From: an uncultured Prevotella sp.
GTDB lineage: Bacteria > Bacteroidota > Bacteroidia > Bacteroidales > Bacteroidaceae
NCBI GenBank assembly: GCA_900317685.1
Contig: ONHQ01000012.1
Coordinates: 1-64,000, forward strand
Direction of reading: 5' to 3'
Length of the DNA stretch: 64,000 nucleotides
Below the pieces are notes generated by a model that was not told the DNA's origin, did not search any database, and saw only the letters and a list, made by a program, of their open reading frames with translations. Numbering within the stretch: the stretch's first letter is position 1; each line of letters begins with the position of its first letter. Shown here in pieces: positions 62,129 through 64,000 of the stretch. The translations under genes and the position numbers were made by a program.

Positions 62129-63751
62129 TTATTTCAAATACTTAGCCAGCGGGCTGTGGATGTCTTTCAGTCCTTTGGCGAGTGCTTTGACATTCGTTTG
62201 AGCGCCAAGGAGCGAGGAGTGGGTATGGTCGTGATTGAAATACTTTGCTGCCTTTTCCTTCGATCCGCAGTGCTTGTCGTAGTAGTTCGCAGCGATGTTG
62301 TGCAGGTCGACAAACTCACACCCCGTGGCCTCCACGACCTCACGGTACCACTTGCCATAGGTGTCGTTGCGGCGCTCGATATGTCCGTTGCTCCACTCGT
62401 TGCGCGGAGTGAGCGACACGAGAATCGGTGTAGCGCCCTTCTCACGCACGTCGTCGATGAACTTCTTCAAGTACCAGCCAAAGCTGTAGACGAGCTCATA
62501 GGTTCCTTTGGACTTACTCCGATAGACATGACAGGTATCGGCTGCACCGGGAATCTCACCACGCTCCTTATCGCTGTCGATAGGTCCGATGTCGTTGTGG
62601 CCGAACTGGATGAGCACATAGTCGCCGGGCTGGATGGAGTTGTAGACGCGCTCCCACCGTCCCTCGTTGAGGAAGGTGCGGCAGCTGCGTCCGGCCTTTG
62701 CGGCATTGTAGCAGACAATCTTCTTTTTGTCGAAGATGGTATAGGCCTGCGAGCCCAGTCCCCACATGCCTTTCTTATCCTTATCAGCATTTTTCACGGT
62801 ACTGTCGCCGGTGAACCACACTACGGGCTTTCCAGCCTCGCGCTTCACGGGCTCTGTCGGCAGGGCAAGGTTATGGAGCATCGCCTGCAATGGCTTGAGG
62901 GACGGGTTGTGACTGGCGGCAATGCCCTCAGCAGCCGAGCGCGCATTCATCATTGCTCCGAAACGACTGGTGTGGATATGATCTTGATAGAAATAGTATT
63001 TCTCCTTCCACTTACTAAACCCGTCGAGCTTGGTTCCCGAGATCTCGTTCAGGTCGATGAAGGGCACGCCTTCCTCAGCGGCGACAGCCTGCAACCACTG
63101 CGTGTGGATCTTTCTGACGATCTTTCCAGTCTGTGGGTCGTAGGCATCGCGCGGCGTAAGCGACATGAGGATAGGATGTGCACCGGCTTTCCGGCAGTCT
63201 TCGATATACCGCCGCATATACTCGCCATAGGTATAGACCGTCTCCTTGACGCCCGTCTCCTTGATGGTGACGTTGAGAGAGTCGTGTCCCACGCCGGGGA
63301 TGGAAGCCCGCGCGCGTCCACTGTCGTAAGGTCCGTTGTCGTTGTGTCCGATGGAGATGATGACCCAGTCGCCGGGGCGCAGTGCTTTGCGCACGTCGGG
63401 CCAGAGCTTATTATAATAGGTACGGCTGCTCATACCGCCAAGTGCCTGGTTCTCCACGGTGATCTTGTTCTCGTCCCAGAAGACGTGCTCATAGAATCCC
63501 CATCCCCACTGTCCGTTGTTGCCGTTGCCAAGTGTGCCGTTGCGCATGGTGGAGTTGCCGATGAGAAAGAGCACGGGATTGTTGCCGCGGCGCGAACTGC
63601 CGGCGGGAATGCGTGCCGTCTGTGCCTTGCTCAGGCTATCAAGGGTGAGGTCGACGACATGGTTGACATCCTCCATGGGTGCCGGCACGACATTCTGAGC
63701 CGATAGGGGCAGAACTGTCAAGAGGGGGAAAAGAAGTGATATATATTTCAT
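62129..63751 (-). CDS. Two-domain SGNH rhamnogalacturonan acetylesterase
   Basis: A 540-residue secreted protein (signal peptide KYISLLFPLLTVLPLSA) with two SGNH domains in tandem. Domain 1 (about 57-290) has FLIGNSTMRN (65-68), ISIGHNDNGP and DHIHTSRFG (257-262). Domain 2 (about 308-540) has WFTGDSTVKN (315-318), QFGHNDIGP and DHTHSSLLG. Both keep the full Ser, Gly, Asn, Asp-His set, so both should be active. The domains resemble CE12 rhamnogalacturonan acetylesterases. Their divergence suggests different acetyl positions or different sugars. It sits between the PL11 lyase and the GH105-GH106 fusion on the same strand. Confidence 0.9.
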   Translation of the reverse strand: MKYISLLFPLLTVLPLSAQNVVPAPMEDVNHVVDLTLDSLSKAQTARIPAGSSRRGNNPVLFLIGNSTMRNGTLGNGNNGQWGWGFYEHVFWDENKITVENQALGGMSSRTYYNKLWPDVRKALRPGDWVIISIGHNDNGPYDSGRARASIPGVGHDSLNVTIKETGVKETVYTYGEYMRRYIEDCRKAGAHPILMSLTPRDAYDPQTGKIVRKIHTQWLQAVAAEEGVPFIDLNEISGTKLDGFSKWKEKYYFYQDHIHTSRFGAMMNARSAAEGIAASHNPSLKPLQAMLHNLALPTEPVKREAGKPVVWFTGDSTVKNADKDKKGMWGLGSQAYTIFDKKKIVCYNAAKAGRSCRTFLNEGRWERVYNSIQPGDYVLIQFGHNDIGPIDSDKERGEIPGAADTCHVYRSKSKGTYELVYSFGWYLKKFIDDVREKGATPILVSLTPRNEWSNGHIERRNDTYGKWYREVVEATGCEFVDLHNIAANYYDKHCGSKEKAAKYFNHDHTHSSLLGAQTNVKALAKGLKDIHSPLAKYLK

Positions 63752-63770
63752 TGTTGAATGTTGTATGATG

Positions 63771-63838
63771 AATGATGAGTTATATCAATGATGAATGTTG
63801 AATGATGAGTTATATCAATGATGAATGTTGAATGATGT
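63771..63838. repeat. 30-bp tandem repeat
   Basis: Two identical 30-base units (63771-63800 and 63801-63830, beginning AATGATGAGTTATATC) and the first bases of a third. They lie 20 bases upstream of the SGNH start codon, within its likely leader. Confidence 0.9.
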
Positions 63839-63883
63839 GTGTTGACTTCGTGCATCATCCTATGTCGTACCTTGCAGCATTCT

Positions 63884-63921
63884 ACTCCCCTCCCTCTCGG
63901 GGAGGAGTTGGGGGTGAGGCT
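63884..63921 (-). repeat. CCTCACCCCC-type palindromic repeat, copy 7
   Basis: Read on the minus strand it starts AGCCTCACCCCCAACTCCTC and ends in GGGAGGGGAGT. It lies 29 bases after the PL11 stop and may mark the end of that transcript. Confidence 0.75.
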
Positions 63922-63949
63922 GTTGGGGAAAGGGCGATACGTTCCGTAC

Positions 63950-64000
63950 TCATTCTACCGTATGGGGCGGTTGGTTATAGCCCACATTCTGCCAGGCGAT
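63950..64000 (-). CDS. C-terminal end of a rhamnogalacturonan lyase, PL11 (partial)
   Basis: The last 51 bases read on the minus strand as IAWQNVGYNQPPHTVE and a TGA stop at 63950-63952. AWQN-x-x-YNQPPH is the characteristic C-terminus of PL11 rhamnogalacturonan lyases of the YesW/YesX type, by recollection. The rest of the gene lies outside the window. An RG-I lyase at the head of this strand fits the genes that follow, since GH105 needs the unsaturated ends it makes. Confidence 0.7.
   Translation of the reverse strand: MAWQNVGYNQPPHTVE

Larger units (their letters stand above)
63752..63949. other. Intergenic gap with tandem and palindromic repeats
   Basis: Separates the PL11 end from the SGNH gene. 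It contains the 30-bp direct repeat (63771-63838) and a palindromic repeat (63884-63921). No TAnnTTTG box is evident close to the SGNH ATG. Confidence 0.5.

Overview
The window looks like chromosomal DNA of a Bacteroidales bacterium, most likely Prevotella or a close relative. The grounds are tandem SusC/SusD pairs, many -7 boxes of the Bacteroidetes form TAnnTTTG, surface proteins with a short C-terminal GKK tail, a BtuB/BtuG-type cobalamin locus, and GC-rich genes broken up by palindromic intergenic repeats. No tRNA, rRNA, CRISPR array, phage gene or transposase gene was found.

Layout. 1-6085 (minus): a type I restriction-modification operon, hsdR-hsdM-rhuM, followed by a 53-codon remnant of hsdS that stops just after its first conserved block; this part is AT-richer than its neighbours. 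6178-9544: a secreted metallophosphoesterase diverging from fabG and an RluA-type pseudouridine synthase. 9739-13518 (minus): a large secreted Big-domain protein and a 72-residue companion. 14164-16494 (minus): an HD-domain protein and an L-fucose isomerase family enzyme with a full-consensus promoter. 16976-22210 (plus): a cobalamin riboswitch, a BtuB-type receptor, a BtuG-like beta-propeller and a DUF4465 protein.

22804-33471 (minus) is a defence island: a Shango-type module (TerB-domain protein, DUF2791/BrxD-like ATPase, Lhr-like helicase) directly downstream of a type III restriction-modification pair (res, mod). The DNA-recognition part of mod is visibly AT-rich, which suggests allele exchange. 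The divergent spacer at 33472-34306 holds a long hairpin, a 22-bp degenerate tandem array and a GC-rich palindrome.

34307-64000 is a polysaccharide utilisation locus that fits rhamnogalacturonan I of pectin. The plus arm has SusC-SusD-SusC-SusD, a secreted probable glycan-binding protein, a GH36 alpha-galactosidase, an SGNH esterase with a cysteine-rich insertion, and a GH2. The minus arm, converging on it, has a PL11 lyase (only its last 16 codons are inside), a two-domain SGNH esterase, a GH105-GH106 fusion, a GH28, a GH2 and a CE12-like acetylesterase. Together these could cut the backbone, remove acetyl groups, trim galactose side chains, and break the released unsaturated oligosaccharides into sugars after SusCD import. 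No regulator of the locus lies inside the window.

Between genes there are several classes of repeats: a CCTCACCCCC-type palindrome family (seven copies, two as inverted pairs), a second GGGGAGGG element (two copies), AT-rich inverted repeats, and tandem arrays with periods of 7, 17-18, 22 and 30 bp.
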